From the NCBI RefSeq assembly GCF_001423765.1, contig NZ_LMPG01000001.1, positions 564,073-628,072 on the forward strand: a DNA stretch of 64,000 bases, read 5' to 3'. Source of the DNA: Sphingomonas sp. Leaf343 (GTDB taxonomy: Bacteria > Pseudomonadota > Alphaproteobacteria > Sphingomonadales > Sphingomonadaceae). Below, piece by piece: positions 28,372 through 38,997 of this stretch (positions within the stretch are counted from its first letter, which is position 1; every line of letters starts with the position of its first letter). The notes under the pieces were generated by a model, which saw nothing but the letters and a program-made list of their open reading frames with translations, made no database searches and was not told where the DNA came from. The translations under genes were made by a program, and so were the position numbers.

Positions 28372-28395
28372 TCGCCCGCGATCGATCCCGAAGGG

Positions 28396-28423
28396 GCGCC
28401 GGTGGCGACACCGGCGCTCTTTT
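28396..28423 (+). terminator. Rho-independent terminator after the PEP-CTERM gene
   Basis: GCGCCGGTG-GCGA-CACCGGCGC is a perfect 9-bp GC-rich stem with a tetraloop followed by TCTTTT. It ends the PEP-CTERM gene before pheS. Confidence 0.85.
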
Positions 28424-28526
28424 CGTTTGCGGCCGACGCCGGTAGAGGCGCCGTCAGGACGATTGCTTTATACGTTTAATGCCGATCCTGTCGCCGACCC
28501 GTCGTCGCGCGCACAGGGTGGCCAGG

Positions 28527-29657
28527 ATGAACCAGATGACCGAACTCGACCCCATGCGCGACAACATGCTCGCCGCCGTCGCGGCCTCCGCCGGGCTGGA
28601 CGCGCTCGACGCGGTGCGCGTCGACGCGCTCGGCAAGCAGGGCCGGATCACCCAACTGCTGAAGACGCTCGGCGGCATGAGCCCGGAACAACGCCAGGTC
28701 GAGGGACCGCGCATTCAGTCTCTGCGCGAAGCCGTGACCACCGCGATCGCCGACCGCAAGGCCGCGTTGGAAGCCGCCGCGCTCGACGCTCGCCTCGCCA
28801 GCGAGACGTTGGACATGACGTTGCCCGCGGATGCGCCGCTGTGGGGCACGATCCACCCCGTCAGTCAGGTGATGGACGAACTCGCGGAGATATTCGCCGA
28901 CCTCGGCTTCGCCGTAGCCACCGGGCCGGAAATGGAGACGGATTGGCACAACTTCTCCGCCCTCAATATTCCAGAGACGCATCCCGCCCGCGCCATGCAC
29001 GATACCTTCTATTTGGAAGGTGCTCGGGCGTTGAAGCATCTCGGCCTTGCAGACGAGCGCGAGACGGTTTCGGTTTTGCGCACCCACACCTCGCCCGTCC
29101 AGATTCGCACGATGCTGTCGCAAAAGCCGCCGATCCGCATCATCGCGCCCGGCCGTACCTATCGTTCGGACAGCGACGCCACCCACACGCCGATGTTCCA
29201 TCAGGTCGAGGGGCTGGTGATCGATAAGGGCATCACCCTCGGCCACCTGAAATGGACGCTGGAGACGTTCCTGAAGGCGTTCTTCGAGCGTGACGACATC
29301 GTCCTGCGCCTCCGCCCCAGCTACTTCCCCTTCACAGAACCCTCGGCGGAGATCGACGTCGGCTACTCGCTGGTCAAGGGCAAGCGCGTCATCGGCGGCT
29401 CCGGTGATGACAAGGACGGCGGCTGGCTCGAAGTGCTCGGCAGCGGCATGGTCCATCCGAAGGTCATCGAAGCCTGCGGTCTCGATCCCGCCGAATGGCA
29501 GGGCTTCGCGTTCGGCTGCGGCATCGACCGGCTGGCGATGCTCAAATACGGCATGGACGACCTCCGCGCCTTTTTCGACGGCGATATCCGCTGGTTGAAG
29601 CATTACGGCTTCTCCGCGCTCGACGTTCCCACGCTGTCCGGAGGAGTCGGCGCATGA
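28527..29657 (+). CDS. pheS: Phenylalanine-tRNA ligase alpha subunit
   Basis: A 376-residue class II aminoacyl-tRNA synthetase subunit. The N-terminal coiled coil (~10-95) is followed by the catalytic core: motif 2 region TSPVQIRTM then [19 protein letters not shown], and motif 3 [17 protein letters not shown]. The start is taken as ATG 28527 (AGGGTGG upstream); ATG 28479 and ATG 28536 are alternatives. The stop overlaps pheT by 4 nt, the usual coupling of the heterotetramer subunits. Confidence 0.96.
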   Translation: MNQMTELDPMRDNMLAAVAASAGLDALDAVRVDALGKQGRITQLLKTLGGMSPEQRQVEGPRIQSLREAVTTAIADRKAALEAAALDARLASETLDMTLPADAPLWGTIHPVSQVMDELAEIFADLGFAVATGPEMETDWHNFSALNIPETHPARAMHDTFYLEGARALKHLGLADERETVSVLRTHTSPVQIRTMLSQKPPIRIIAPGRTYRSDSDATHTPMFHQVEGLVIDKGITLGHLKWTLETFLKAFFERDDIVLRLRPSYFPFTEPSAEIDVGYSLVKGKRVIGGSGDDKDGGWLEVLGSGMVHPKVIEACGLDPAEWQGFAFGCGIDRLAMLKYGMDDLRAFFDGDIRWLKHYGFSALDVPTLSGGVGA

Positions 29658-32002
29658 AGTTCACGCTCGGCTGGCTCCGCGAACATCTCGATACCGACGC
29701 CACGCTCGATCAGGTTGTCGACGCGCTCACCCGCGTCGGGCTGGAGGTGGAGGGCGTCCACAATCCCGGCGATACGCTCGCGCCGTTCCGCGTCGCGCGC
29801 ATCCTCAGCGCCGAACGCCATCCGCAGGCGGACAAGCTGCAGGTGCTGTCTGTCCACGCCGGCGATGGCCCGCTTCAGGTCGTCTGCGGCGCACCCAATG
29901 CGCGCGCCGGCCTGATCGGCGTGTTCGGCGCGCCCGGCACGCATGTTCCGGGTGCCGGCATCACGCTGAAGGTCGCGGCCATCCGCGGCGTCGAATCGAA
30001 CGGCATGATGTGCTCCGCGCGCGAGCTGGAGATCGGGGAGGGGCATGACGGCATCATCGAACTGCCCGCCGATGCTCCGGTCGGCGAAAGCTACGCCGAT
30101 TACGCCGGCCTGACCGATCCCGTCATCGACGTATCGATCACCCCCAACCGACAGGATTGCATGGGCGTCCGCGGTATCGCCCGCGATCTCGCCGCGGTAG
30201 GCCTCGGCACGCTCAAGCCGCTCCACGTCCCCACCATCCCCGGCGACGGCCCCGGCCCGGATGTGCGGACCGACGCACCCGGCTGCCCCGCCTTCTTCGC
30301 GCAGGGCGTGGCGGGCGTCGTCAACGGCGAGTCCCCCGACTGGATGCGCCGCCGCCTGACCGCAATCGGTCAGAAGCCGATTAGCGCACTGGTCGACATC
30401 ACCAATTACGTGATGATCGATCTTGGCCGTCCCTTGCACGTCTACGACCGCGCCCGGCTGTCCGGTGGCCTCGTCGCGCGTCCGGCGAGCGCGGGCGAAC
30501 AGGTCGTCGCGCTCAACGGCAAGACGTACACGCTGTCGGAGGGCATGACCGTCATCGCCGACGACGTGACGGTGCACGACATAGGCGGCATCATGGGCGG
30601 CGAGCATTCGGGCGTGTCGCACGACACCAGGGACGTCGTCATCGAATGCGCCTTCTTCGACCCCGACGCGATCGCCCGCACCGGTCAGGCGCTGATGCTG
30701 ACCTCCGACGCGCGCCAGCGGTTCGAGCGTGGCGTCGATCCCGCTTTCCTCGATGACGGCCTCGCCATCGCGACACGGCTGGTGCTCGACCTGTGCGGCG
30801 GCACCGCCAGCACCGTCACGCGCGCCGGCGAAGCGCCGCTTGGCACCCGCACGTACACGTATGATCCGGCCCTGGCGGAGACGCTCGGCGGCCTCGCGAT
30901 CGATCCCGCCCGCCAGCGTAGCATCCTCGAATCGCTCGGCTTCACCGTCGGCGACGACTGGCAGGTGACGCCACCCACATGGCGTCGCGATGTCGACGGC
31001 CCCGCCGACATCGTCGAGGAAGTCATCCGGATCGAGGGGATCGACAAGGTCGCGCCGGTGCCGCTGCCGCGCACGCCCGGTATCGCCACGCCCACCGCCA
31101 CGCCCGAACAGAAGCTGGAACGCCGCGTCCGCCGCGCCGCCGCGGCGCGCGGGCTGGATGAGGCGGTGACGTGGAGCTTCATCTCCACCGCACAGGCCGC
31201 GCCGTTCGGCGGCGGCGACTGGACGCTCGCCAACCCGATCAGCGAAGAACTGAAGGTGATGCGTCCCTCACTGTTGCCCGGCATTCTGTCGGCAACGGAG
31301 CGCAACCTGCGTCGCGGTGCGGGCACGGTGCGCCTGTTCGAGATCGGCCGCCGCTATCTGGCGGCGGGCGAGCATCCGACGCTCGGGCTCGTGCTGGCCG
31401 GCGATCGGTCGACCCGCGGCTGGCGAACGGGCAAGGCCGCGGCGTTCGACGCCTATGATGCCAAGGCGGAGGCGCTGGCGCTGCTCGCCGCCGCCGGTGC
31501 GCCGGTCGACAATCTGCAGGTGATGGGGGAGGCGGGCGCCGCATGGCATCCCGGCCAGTCGGGTACGCTGCGCCTCGGCCCGAAGACGATCCTCGCGCGG
31601 TTCGGAATTCTGCATCCGGGCCTGCTCAAGGCGTTCGATCTCGACGGCGCGGTCGCCGGCGTCGAATTCTACCTCGATGCACTGCCCGCCAAGCGCGGCT
31701 CCGGTTTCATGCGCCCGGCCTATGCGCCGCCGACGTTGCAGCCGGTGCGGCGCGACTTCGCGTTCCTCGTGCCGCCGACGCTGATCGCCGACAGCCTGAT
31801 CCGCGCCATCCGCGGCGCGGACAAGGCCGCGATCATCGCCGCCCGCGTCTTCGACGTGTTCGAACGCGACGGTGAGAAGTCGGTCGCGGTGGAGGTCGTG
31901 CTGCAACCCGGCGACAAGAGCTTTACCGATGCCGACCTGAAGGCGATCGCCGACAAGGTCGTCGCCGCCGCCGCGAAACAAGGCGCGAGCCTACGCGGGT
32001 GA
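29654..32002 (+). CDS. pheT: Phenylalanine-tRNA ligase beta subunit
   Basis: A 782-residue subunit of PheRS. An N-terminal tRNA-binding EMAP-like domain (~40-150), B3/B4 editing domain (~210-390), B5 domain (~400-470), catalytic-like fold (~490-680) and C-terminal anticodon-binding FDX-ACB domain (~695-782, [12 protein letters not shown]) are all present, with a canonical [12 protein letters not shown] start. The gene begins within the pheS stop (ATGA overlap). It is followed by a perfect 13-bp stem at 32010-32038. Confidence 0.97.
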   Translation: MKFTLGWLREHLDTDATLDQVVDALTRVGLEVEGVHNPGDTLAPFRVARILSAERHPQADKLQVLSVHAGDGPLQVVCGAPNARAGLIGVFGAPGTHVPGAGITLKVAAIRGVESNGMMCSARELEIGEGHDGIIELPADAPVGESYADYAGLTDPVIDVSITPNRQDCMGVRGIARDLAAVGLGTLKPLHVPTIPGDGPGPDVRTDAPGCPAFFAQGVAGVVNGESPDWMRRRLTAIGQKPISALVDITNYVMIDLGRPLHVYDRARLSGGLVARPASAGEQVVALNGKTYTLSEGMTVIADDVTVHDIGGIMGGEHSGVSHDTRDVVIECAFFDPDAIARTGQALMLTSDARQRFERGVDPAFLDDGLAIATRLVLDLCGGTASTVTRAGEAPLGTRTYTYDPALAETLGGLAIDPARQRSILESLGFTVGDDWQVTPPTWRRDVDGPADIVEEVIRIEGIDKVAPVPLPRTPGIATPTATPEQKLERRVRRAAAARGLDEAVTWSFISTAQAAPFGGGDWTLANPISEELKVMRPSLLPGILSATERNLRRGAGTVRLFEIGRRYLAAGEHPTLGLVLAGDRSTRGWRTGKAAAFDAYDAKAEALALLAAAGAPVDNLQVMGEAGAAWHPGQSGTLRLGPKTILARFGILHPGLLKAFDLDGAVAGVEFYLDALPAKRGSGFMRPAYAPPTLQPVRRDFAFLVPPTLIADSLIRAIRGADKAAIIAARVFDVFERDGEKSVAVEVVLQPGDKSFTDADLKAIADKVVAAAAKQGASLRG

Positions 32003-32009
32003 TGGAATT

Positions 32010-32038
32010 CCCTCCCTCTCCCTTTGGGAGAGGGAGGG
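32010..32038. repeat. Perfect 13-bp stem, CTCCC-type element after pheT
   Basis: CCCTCCCTCTCCC-TTT-GGGAGAGGGAGGG, followed by GAGCGCAGCGACAGAAGGGTGAGG. The flanking phrase is known from other dispersed proteobacterial repeats; the hairpin could end pheST transcription but has no T-run. Confidence 0.7.
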
Positions 32039-32082
32039 GGAGCGCAGCGACAGAAGGGTGAGGACGCTTGGAGTACACTGAC

Positions 32083-32949
32083 ATGATCGAGATCGCCAAC
32101 GACCACCTCTCCGCCGCGATCAACCCGCACGGCGCGGAGCTCACCCATTTACGCGACGCCGCCGGTCGTGAACTGATGTCTGCCGCTGACCCGGCCTACT
32201 GGCCCCGCTACGCCCCCCTGCTGTTCCCCGCGATCGGCAAGACCGCGCACGGCACCATCCGCGTCGATGGCATCGACTATCCGATGCCCAAGCACGGCTT
32301 CGCCCGCGACCTGACCTTCGCCGTCACCGATCAAGGTCCGTCGCATGTCGTCTTCACGCTGACCGACACGCCCGACACCCGCGCCGCTTACCCGTTCGCG
32401 TTCCGGCTCGACGTCAAGTTCTGCCTCGACGGCACGACCCTCACGACGGAGGTGCGCGTTACCAATCCCGCCGACACGCCGCTCCTTGCGCAGTTCGGCT
32501 TCCACCCAGCCTTCGCATGGCCGCTTCCCTTCGATCAGGCCCGCGCCGACCACCGCATCGTCTTCGACCGCGACGAGGCGCCCGATCTCGCCGCGATCAC
32601 CCCAGACGGCCTGATCGCCGCCGAACCACGGCCCAGCCCGCTCGACGGTCGCACGCTCCACCTCGCCGATGCGCTGTTCGCCGAGGACGCACTCGTCTGG
32701 AACCCGGTCGCTTCCGGCTCGGTCGCCTACGGGGCCGCTACCGGTCCGCATCTGCGCATCGCCTTTCCGGAGACGCCGCGGCTCGGTATCTGGACGATGC
32801 CCGGCGCGTCGTTCGTCTGCGTCGAACCCTGGCACGGCATCGCCGATCCCGCTGGTTTCGCCGGCGAATACAAGGACAAGCCCGGCGTGTTCGAGGTCGC
32901 GCCCGGCGATACCAAGGTCATGACGATGAGCGTCACGCTGGTGCCATAG
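32083..32949 (+). CDS. Aldose 1-epimerase family protein
   Basis: A 288-residue galactose mutarotase-like protein. It has the substrate-recognition Arg region (WPRYAPLLFPAIGK), conserved KHGFARDLTF, and FGFHPAFAWPL with the expected catalytic His; EPWHGIADP near the end is also typical. The YeaD/YphB-type subgroup may act on hexoses or hexose-6-phosphates; substrate unknown. ATG 32083 with GGAG at 32070 is preferred over TTG 32068. It stands alone, 146 bp before prfC. Confidence 0.88.
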   Translation: MIEIANDHLSAAINPHGAELTHLRDAAGRELMSAADPAYWPRYAPLLFPAIGKTAHGTIRVDGIDYPMPKHGFARDLTFAVTDQGPSHVVFTLTDTPDTRAAYPFAFRLDVKFCLDGTTLTTEVRVTNPADTPLLAQFGFHPAFAWPLPFDQARADHRIVFDRDEAPDLAAITPDGLIAAEPRPSPLDGRTLHLADALFAEDALVWNPVASGSVAYGAATGPHLRIAFPETPRLGIWTMPGASFVCVEPWHGIADPAGFAGEYKDKPGVFEVAPGDTKVMTMSVTLVP

Positions 32950-33095
32950 CCCGCGGCCCTGTCCTACAGCCGCCTGATCTGCGATAGGGCGCTCGCGAAC
33001 CCATCGCGACGTCGCACCACGCCTGCCCGCGCCGGCAGTCGAAACGTCGCATTGGACTAACCTTAGCCTAACCTTCCGCGCCTCGGATTCTGAAA

Positions 33096-34622
33096 ATGTC
33101 CTCCCCCCGCCGCACCTTCGCGATCATTTCCCACCCCGACGCCGGCAAGACCACGCTGACGGAAAAGCTGCTGTATTTCGGCGGCGCGATCCATCTCGCC
33201 GGCGAAGTGAAGGCCCGCGGCCAGAACCGGCGCGCGCGGTCCGACTGGATGAAGATCGAACAGCAGCGCGGCATCTCCGTCACCTCGTCGGTGATGACGT
33301 TCGAGCGCGAGGGCATTACCTTCAACCTGCTCGACACGCCGGGCCACGAAGACTTTTCGGAGGACACCTACCGCACGCTGACCGCGGTCGATTCCGCCGT
33401 CATGGTGATCGACGCGGCGAAGGGCATCGAGCCGCAGACGCGCAAGCTGTTCGAGGTGTGCCGCCTGCGCAGCGTGCCGATCATCACCTTCGTCAACAAG
33501 GTCGATCGCGAAGGCCGCCCGATCTTCGAATTGCTCGACGAGATCGCCGACATGCTCGCGCTGGATGTCTGCCCGATGAGCTGGCCGGTCGGCATGGGCG
33601 GCGAGTTCGAGGGCGTGCTGGACCTCGTCACCAACACGATCAGCCGCCCCGAAGGCGGCAGCCGCGCCTTTCTCGGCAAGACCGAGGATGCGCCGGTCCT
33701 GTCCGAACGCTGGACCGAAGAGATCGAGCTGGCGCAGGCGGGCTATGCCGAGTTCAATGTCGAGGCGTATCGCAACGGCGACCTGACGCCGGTCTATTTC
33801 GGCTCCGCGCTCAAGGACTTCGGAGTTGCCGAACTGATCGGAGCGCTCGCCGAACACGCGCCGCCACCGCGCACCCAGCCGGCCGAACCTGCCCCAGTCG
33901 CGCCCGACAATCCGGAGGTTACCGGCTTCGTGTTCAAGGTGCAGGCGAACATGGACCCCAACCACCGCGACCGCATCGCGTTCATGCGGCTGTGTTCGGG
34001 CACCTTCAAGCGCGGCATGAAGCTGACCCCGTCGGGCAGCGGCAAGCCGCTCGCGGTCCACTCGCCGATCCTGTTCTTCGCACAGAACCGCGAACTCGCC
34101 GACGAGGCGTTCCCCGGCGACATCATCGGCATCCCCAACCATGGCACGCTCCGCGTCGGCGACACGCTGTCGGAGCGGGCGGACGTGCGCTTCACCGGCC
34201 TGCCGAACTTCGCCCCCGAAATCCTGCGCCGCGTCGTCCTGAAGGACCCGACCAAAACCAAGCAGTTGCGCAAGGCGCTGGACGACATGGCCGAAGAGGG
34301 TGTGACGCAGGTCTTCTACCCGGAAATCGGGTCGAACTGGATCATCGGCGTCGTCGGCCAGCTTCAGCTCGAAGTGCTGCTGTCGCGGCTGGACGCGGAG
34401 TACAAGGTCGCGGCCGGACTGGAACCGGCCCCGTTCGAAACCGCCCGCTGGGTTTCCGCCGCGGAGGCTTCGGACCTCAAGGACTTCACCGACCTGAACC
34501 GCAGCGCAATGGCCAAGGACCGCGACGGCAACCCCGTCTTCCTGGCCAAGAGCGCGTGGGAGGTCGGCTACATCTCCGACCGCTATTCCAAGGTAAAGTT
34601 CGCCGCCACGCGAGAGCGCTAG
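33096..34622 (+). CDS. prfC: Peptide chain release factor 3
   Basis: A 508-residue translational GTPase of the EF-G family that recycles RF1/RF2. The G1 loop SHPDAGKTTLTEKLLYFGG, switch region RGISVTSSVM, G3 DTPGHEDFSEDTYR and G4 NKVDREGR are intact, and the length matches RF3 (about 530 in E. coli). The start context is weak; ATG 33096 gives the canonical N-terminus. Convergent with the flippase gene, 6 bp apart. Confidence 0.96.
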   Translation: MSSPRRTFAIISHPDAGKTTLTEKLLYFGGAIHLAGEVKARGQNRRARSDWMKIEQQRGISVTSSVMTFEREGITFNLLDTPGHEDFSEDTYRTLTAVDSAVMVIDAAKGIEPQTRKLFEVCRLRSVPIITFVNKVDREGRPIFELLDEIADMLALDVCPMSWPVGMGGEFEGVLDLVTNTISRPEGGSRAFLGKTEDAPVLSERWTEEIELAQAGYAEFNVEAYRNGDLTPVYFGSALKDFGVAELIGALAEHAPPPRTQPAEPAPVAPDNPEVTGFVFKVQANMDPNHRDRIAFMRLCSGTFKRGMKLTPSGSGKPLAVHSPILFFAQNRELADEAFPGDIIGIPNHGTLRVGDTLSERADVRFTGLPNFAPEILRRVVLKDPTKTKQLRKALDDMAEEGVTQVFYPEIGSNWIIGVVGQLQLEVLLSRLDAEYKVAAGLEPAPFETARWVSAAEASDLKDFTDLNRSAMAKDRDGNPVFLAKSAWEVGYISDRYSKVKFAATRER

Positions 34623-34628
34623 TCGCTC

Positions 34629-36143
34629 CTACCGGACCGGCGCGCCCACGTTCGGCAGGGTCGCATCCTCCGCCTTCGGCACGCTGCCGAACAGCGCCCG
34701 GTCCGCCGGCCCGAATGCATAGCGCCACAGCACGAACAGGTACGTCGCGGCGATGGCAGGCTCGCCGATCAGCAGCTCCGCCCACTCCAACTCCTGCGGC
34801 AGGGCCGTGAATGCCGCCCCGACCGTCCCCGCCGCCAGCACCGCCCAGATGAGCGGCCACCGCAGCGGCGACACCGGCGCGCCCAGAATGTGCCGCAACA
34901 ATCCTGCCTTGATGACCGATGTCAGGCCTAGACTGGCCATCAACGCCACCGCAGGCCCCGCCGCCTGCCATGTCGTCGGCCAGCCCAGCGACCGCATCCC
35001 CGCCACCAGCACGAACGACAGCGCGACCTGAAATGCCAGCATTACGCCTGAGATCAGCAGGTTCCGGTGCCGCGCGGTATAGACCAGCGCCGATTCGCAT
35101 ACCGCCCCGGTCGATGCGAACACCTCGCCCACCAGCAGGAACGCGAGCGCCGCGGTGCCCGCCACGAACTGCGGCCCGACCACGCCCATCACCGCCTCGC
35201 CCGGGATCGATCCCATCAACGCCAGCAGCCCCTGCGCCGCCATGATCCAGAACGCCACCTGCCGCACCTGCCGCGCGATAGCGGCCCGGTCGTTCTCCGC
35301 CAGTGCCCGCGTGATGACGGGGCCGAGCACCGGATCGAAGCTGGTCTTCAGCTTCTGCGGCAGGCTGCTAACCTGTTGCGCCATGTAATAGATGCCGACC
35401 ACCGACGGCGCGAACAACAGGCCGAGGATGAAGCGGTCGACGTTGCGCGTTCCCCATTCCAGCGCGTCCGCCCCCGCCAGCGGCGCGTTGGCGCGCACCA
35501 ATCCGCCCAGCCGCCGCAACTGTGGTCGCCAGCCATGCGGCAGTCCATAGCTGTGCAGGAACGGCACGATGCTGGCGACCAGCGCCGCCGTCATTGATGC
35601 GACATAGGACAGGACCAGCCCGTCACGGATCGTGAAGAACGAGAAGGCATAGGCCGCGACAGAGATCGTCCACGGCTCCACGACCGCCCGCGCCGTCACC
35701 GCCGCCTTGACGTTCAGGCGGTAGGCGAGGGCGGCAAGACTGACGTCCGACCATGCGATCGCGACGACGATCAGCGACAGCCATCGGTCCAGCCCGGTGA
35801 TCGGCGTGTTCGGATAGAGCAGCTGCGGGAACGTCCACAGCACCAGACTGGCGGTGATCGACAGGAAAAACGCCAGCGCCATCCCGTCCCACACGACATG
35901 CGCGTGCGGCCGGTCCGACTCGCTCAGCGCCTGCGCCAGCCCGCGCTTCAGCCCGAGCGTCGCGAGCAGCGCCGCCAATTCCACGACGACGACGGCGATC
36001 GCGAACCGCCCCACGAGGTCCGGTCCGTAAAATCGCCCCGCGATGAACAGGAACGGGATACGCGCCAGCAGCCGCAGGATGAAGCCGGCGATATTCGTCC
36101 GGCCTCCCTTGGCGAGCGCGTCGATGTCCTTGGTGTCGGTCAT
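34629..36143 (-). CDS. Polysaccharide flippase / lipopolysaccharide biosynthesis membrane protein
   Basis: A 504-residue protein with 12-14 hydrophobic helices and the MATE/Wzx (MVF superfamily) layout: NIAGFILRLLARIPFLFIAGRFYG at the N-terminus and the RNVDRFILGLLFAPSVVGIYYM helix pair typical of polysaccharide transporters. It would flip a lipid-linked glycan across the inner membrane; the substrate is not known and no glycosyltransferase cluster is adjacent. It starts 28 bp downstream of polA on the same strand. Confidence 0.82.
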   Translation of the reverse strand: MTDTKDIDALAKGGRTNIAGFILRLLARIPFLFIAGRFYGPDLVGRFAIAVVVVELAALLATLGLKRGLAQALSESDRPHAHVVWDGMALAFFLSITASLVLWTFPQLLYPNTPITGLDRWLSLIVVAIAWSDVSLAALAYRLNVKAAVTARAVVEPWTISVAAYAFSFFTIRDGLVLSYVASMTAALVASIVPFLHSYGLPHGWRPQLRRLGGLVRANAPLAGADALEWGTRNVDRFILGLLFAPSVVGIYYMAQQVSSLPQKLKTSFDPVLGPVITRALAENDRAAIARQVRQVAFWIMAAQGLLALMGSIPGEAVMGVVGPQFVAGTAALAFLLVGEVFASTGAVCESALVYTARHRNLLISGVMLAFQVALSFVLVAGMRSLGWPTTWQAAGPAVALMASLGLTSVIKAGLLRHILGAPVSPLRWPLIWAVLAAGTVGAAFTALPQELEWAELLIGEPAIAATYLFVLWRYAFGPADRALFGSVPKAEDATLPNVGAPVR

Positions 36144-36171
36144 CGGGCGGCAAAGGGTGAGGATAGCGGCA

Positions 36172-38946
36172 TCAATGTGCCGCCCCCCAACTGGCGCCGG
36201 TGCCGATCTCGACCCCCAACGGCACCGTGAGCGTCACCGCCGGCGTCGCGGCGGTTTCCATCACGCCGCGGATCACCACGCTCGCCGCCTCGACATCGGC
36301 CGGCGGCAGTTCGAAGACGAGTTCGTCGTGTACCTGCAACAGCATCCGGACATGACCCAGCCCGGCGGCGGCCAAAGCCGGCTCCATCCGCACCATCGCG
36401 CGTTTGATGATGTCGGCCGACGTGCCCTGAATGGGTGCGTTGATCGCGGCGCGCTCGGCACCCTGGCGCTCGTGCTGCACCTTCGACTTGATCCGTGGGA
36501 AGTGGGTCTTGCGGCCGAACAGCGTCTCCGTGAAGCCGCGCTCGCGTACCTGTGTCAGCGTTTCCGCGATGTAGCGGTTGATGCCCGGAAACCGCTCGAA
36601 ATAGCGGTCTATCATCGACTGCGCCTCGTCCGCGGTCACCTGCAACCGCCCCGCCAGACCCCAGCGGCTGATGCCGTACAGGATCGCGAAGTTGATCGTC
36701 TTGGCCCGCGCCCGTGTGTCGCGATTGACCTCCCCGAACAGCTCCGTCGCGGTCAGCGAGTGGATGTCGTCGCCGTTCGCGAACGCATCGCGCAACGCCG
36801 GAACGTCCGCCATATGCGCCGCCAGCCGCAGCTCGATCTGGGAATAATCGGCCGCGAGGATGACGTTGCCGGGTTCCGCCACGAACGCGTCGCGTATTTG
36901 CCGTCCGACCTCGGTACGGATCGGAATGTTCTGGAGGTTCGGCTCGGTCGACGACAGCCGCCCGGTCTGCGCGCCGGTCAGGCTGTACGAGGTATGCACG
37001 CGCCCGGTCTTCGGGTTGATCTGCTGCTGAAGCGCGTCGGTATAGGTGTTCTTCAGCTTCGTCAGCTGCCGCCAGTCCAGTACCTTGCCGACGATCTCCG
37101 CGCCCTCGCCGCCCTCGCGCTGGAGGCGTTCGAGTTCGGTGACATCGGTCGAGTAGACGCCGGACTTGCCCTTGCGTCCGCCTTTTAGGCCCAATCGCTC
37201 GAACAGCACGTCGCCCAATTGTTTGGGGCTGCCGATCGTGAACGGCCCGCCAGCCATCGCGTGGACCTCGGTTTCCAGCGCCGCGATCTGGCCTGTGAAC
37301 TCCGACGACAGCGCCGCCAGCTTCTCGCGGTCGACGCGGATGCCGTGCGTCTCCATCCGGGCGATGACCGGCACCAGCGGCCGGTCGACCATCTCGTAGA
37401 CGCGCGTCGCGCCTTCCGCCGGCAACCGTGCCTTGAAGCGCTTCCATAACCGGTACGTCACGTCCGCATCCTCGGCGGCGTACCGGGTGGCGGCTTTCAG
37501 ATCGACCTCGTGGAAGCCGCGCTGCGTCTTGCCCGTGCCGACCACGTCCTTGAACGCGATGCAGCTATGCGACAGGTGCGTCGCCGCCAGTTCGTCCATC
37601 CCGTGCCCGTGCAGCCCGGCGTCGAGGTCGAAGCTCATCACGATCGTGTCGTCGTGCGGCGCGATGGCCATTCCGCCGACTTCCGAGCACAGCCCGAGCA
37701 CGATCATGTCGAATTTCAGATTATGCCCGATCTTCAGGACCGACGGGTCCTCGAACAGGTCCTTCAGCTTCGCGAGCGCCACGGTGCGATCCAGCTGCAC
37801 CGGTACTTCCGACAACAGGTCACTGCCGCCATGTCCGAGCGGGATATAGCAGGCGAGGTTCGGATGTAGCGCCAGCGACACGCCGACCAGATCGGCCTGC
37901 GTCGCGTCGGTGCCTGTCGTCTCCGTATCGATCGCGATCCAGCCCTGATGCCGCGCGACCGCGATCCAGCGATCCAGCGCCGCCTCGTCCACGACCGTCT
38001 CGTACGCGTCATGATCGCAGGCGGGGTCCTCCTCCATCGGCACGCTCGCCGGAGCGGGAACGGGCGCATCCGCCACCCCCGCACTGCCGCCCAGCTTGGC
38101 GAGCAGCGATTTGAAGCCGTGATGCTCCAGAAACGCACGCAACGGCGCGTCCGGAATGCCCTTCAGCGCCAGATCCTCCAGCGGCTCGGGCAGCGCCACG
38201 TCGCAGCGCAGTTCGACCAGCTGCCGGCTCAGCCGCGCCATGCCGGCATGCTCGATCAGATTGTCGCGCAGCTTGCCCTTCTTCATCCCCTCCGCGGCGG
38301 CGAGCACCGCTTCGAGATCGCCATGCTCCAGGATCAGCTTCGCCGCCGTTTTTGGTCCGACCCCCGGCACGCCGGGCACGTTGTCGACGCTGTCGCCCAT
38401 CAACGCCAGCACGTCGCCGAGTTGCGACGGCACGATGCCGTGGAATTTCTCCGCGACATGTTCCGGCCCCAGCCGCCGGTTGTTCATCGTGTCGTACAGG
38501 TCCAGCCCAGGCTCGATCAGCTGCATCAGGTCCTTGTCGGAACTGACGATCGTCACCGCCCAACCCTGCGCCAGCGCCGCCTTGGCGTAACAGGCGATGA
38601 TATCGTCCGCCTCCAGTCCCTCCGTCTCGATGCAGGGCAGGGAGAAGGCGCGCGTCGCGTCGCGGATCATCGGGAATTGCGGGACGAGGTCCTCGGGCGG
38701 CGGCGGCCGATGCGCCTTGTACCGGTCGTACAGCTCGTTGCGAAACGTCCTGGACGATTTGTCGAGGATGACCGCCATGTGCGTCGGCCCGTCCGCCGCA
38801 TGCAGCTCGTCCGCCAGCTTCCACAGCATCGTCGTATAGCCATAGACCGCGCCCACCGGTTCGCCGTGGACGTTGGTCAGCGGCGGCAGCCGGTGATAGG
38901 CGCGAAAGATATAGCCGGAGCCGTCGACGAGATAGAGATGGGGCAT
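36172..38946 (-). CDS. polA: DNA polymerase I
   Basis: A 924-residue polymerase. The N-terminal 5'-3' exonuclease (~1-290) has LYLVDGSGYIFRAYH and GDSVDNVPGVPGVGPKTAAKL. The 3'-5' proofreading exonuclease (~320-500) keeps IAIDTETTGTDA and KIGHNLKFDMIVL. The polymerase domain (~560-924) has motif A ADYSQIELRLAAH, O helix RAKTINFAILYGISRWGLA and motif C VHDELVFELP. All three activities look intact. Start MPHLYLVDG is canonical. The flippase gene follows after 28 bp. Confidence 0.97.
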   Translation of the reverse strand: MPHLYLVDGSGYIFRAYHRLPPLTNVHGEPVGAVYGYTTMLWKLADELHAADGPTHMAVILDKSSRTFRNELYDRYKAHRPPPPEDLVPQFPMIRDATRAFSLPCIETEGLEADDIIACYAKAALAQGWAVTIVSSDKDLMQLIEPGLDLYDTMNNRRLGPEHVAEKFHGIVPSQLGDVLALMGDSVDNVPGVPGVGPKTAAKLILEHGDLEAVLAAAEGMKKGKLRDNLIEHAGMARLSRQLVELRCDVALPEPLEDLALKGIPDAPLRAFLEHHGFKSLLAKLGGSAGVADAPVPAPASVPMEEDPACDHDAYETVVDEAALDRWIAVARHQGWIAIDTETTGTDATQADLVGVSLALHPNLACYIPLGHGGSDLLSEVPVQLDRTVALAKLKDLFEDPSVLKIGHNLKFDMIVLGLCSEVGGMAIAPHDDTIVMSFDLDAGLHGHGMDELAATHLSHSCIAFKDVVGTGKTQRGFHEVDLKAATRYAAEDADVTYRLWKRFKARLPAEGATRVYEMVDRPLVPVIARMETHGIRVDREKLAALSSEFTGQIAALETEVHAMAGGPFTIGSPKQLGDVLFERLGLKGGRKGKSGVYSTDVTELERLQREGGEGAEIVGKVLDWRQLTKLKNTYTDALQQQINPKTGRVHTSYSLTGAQTGRLSSTEPNLQNIPIRTEVGRQIRDAFVAEPGNVILAADYSQIELRLAAHMADVPALRDAFANGDDIHSLTATELFGEVNRDTRARAKTINFAILYGISRWGLAGRLQVTADEAQSMIDRYFERFPGINRYIAETLTQVRERGFTETLFGRKTHFPRIKSKVQHERQGAERAAINAPIQGTSADIIKRAMVRMEPALAAAGLGHVRMLLQVHDELVFELPPADVEAASVVIRGVMETAATPAVTLTVPLGVEIGTGASWGAAH

Positions 38947-38997
38947 CGTCGCCCGATGTAGCGGCTTAGCGGGGAGGGACCAAGCGGTCCCGCACTC

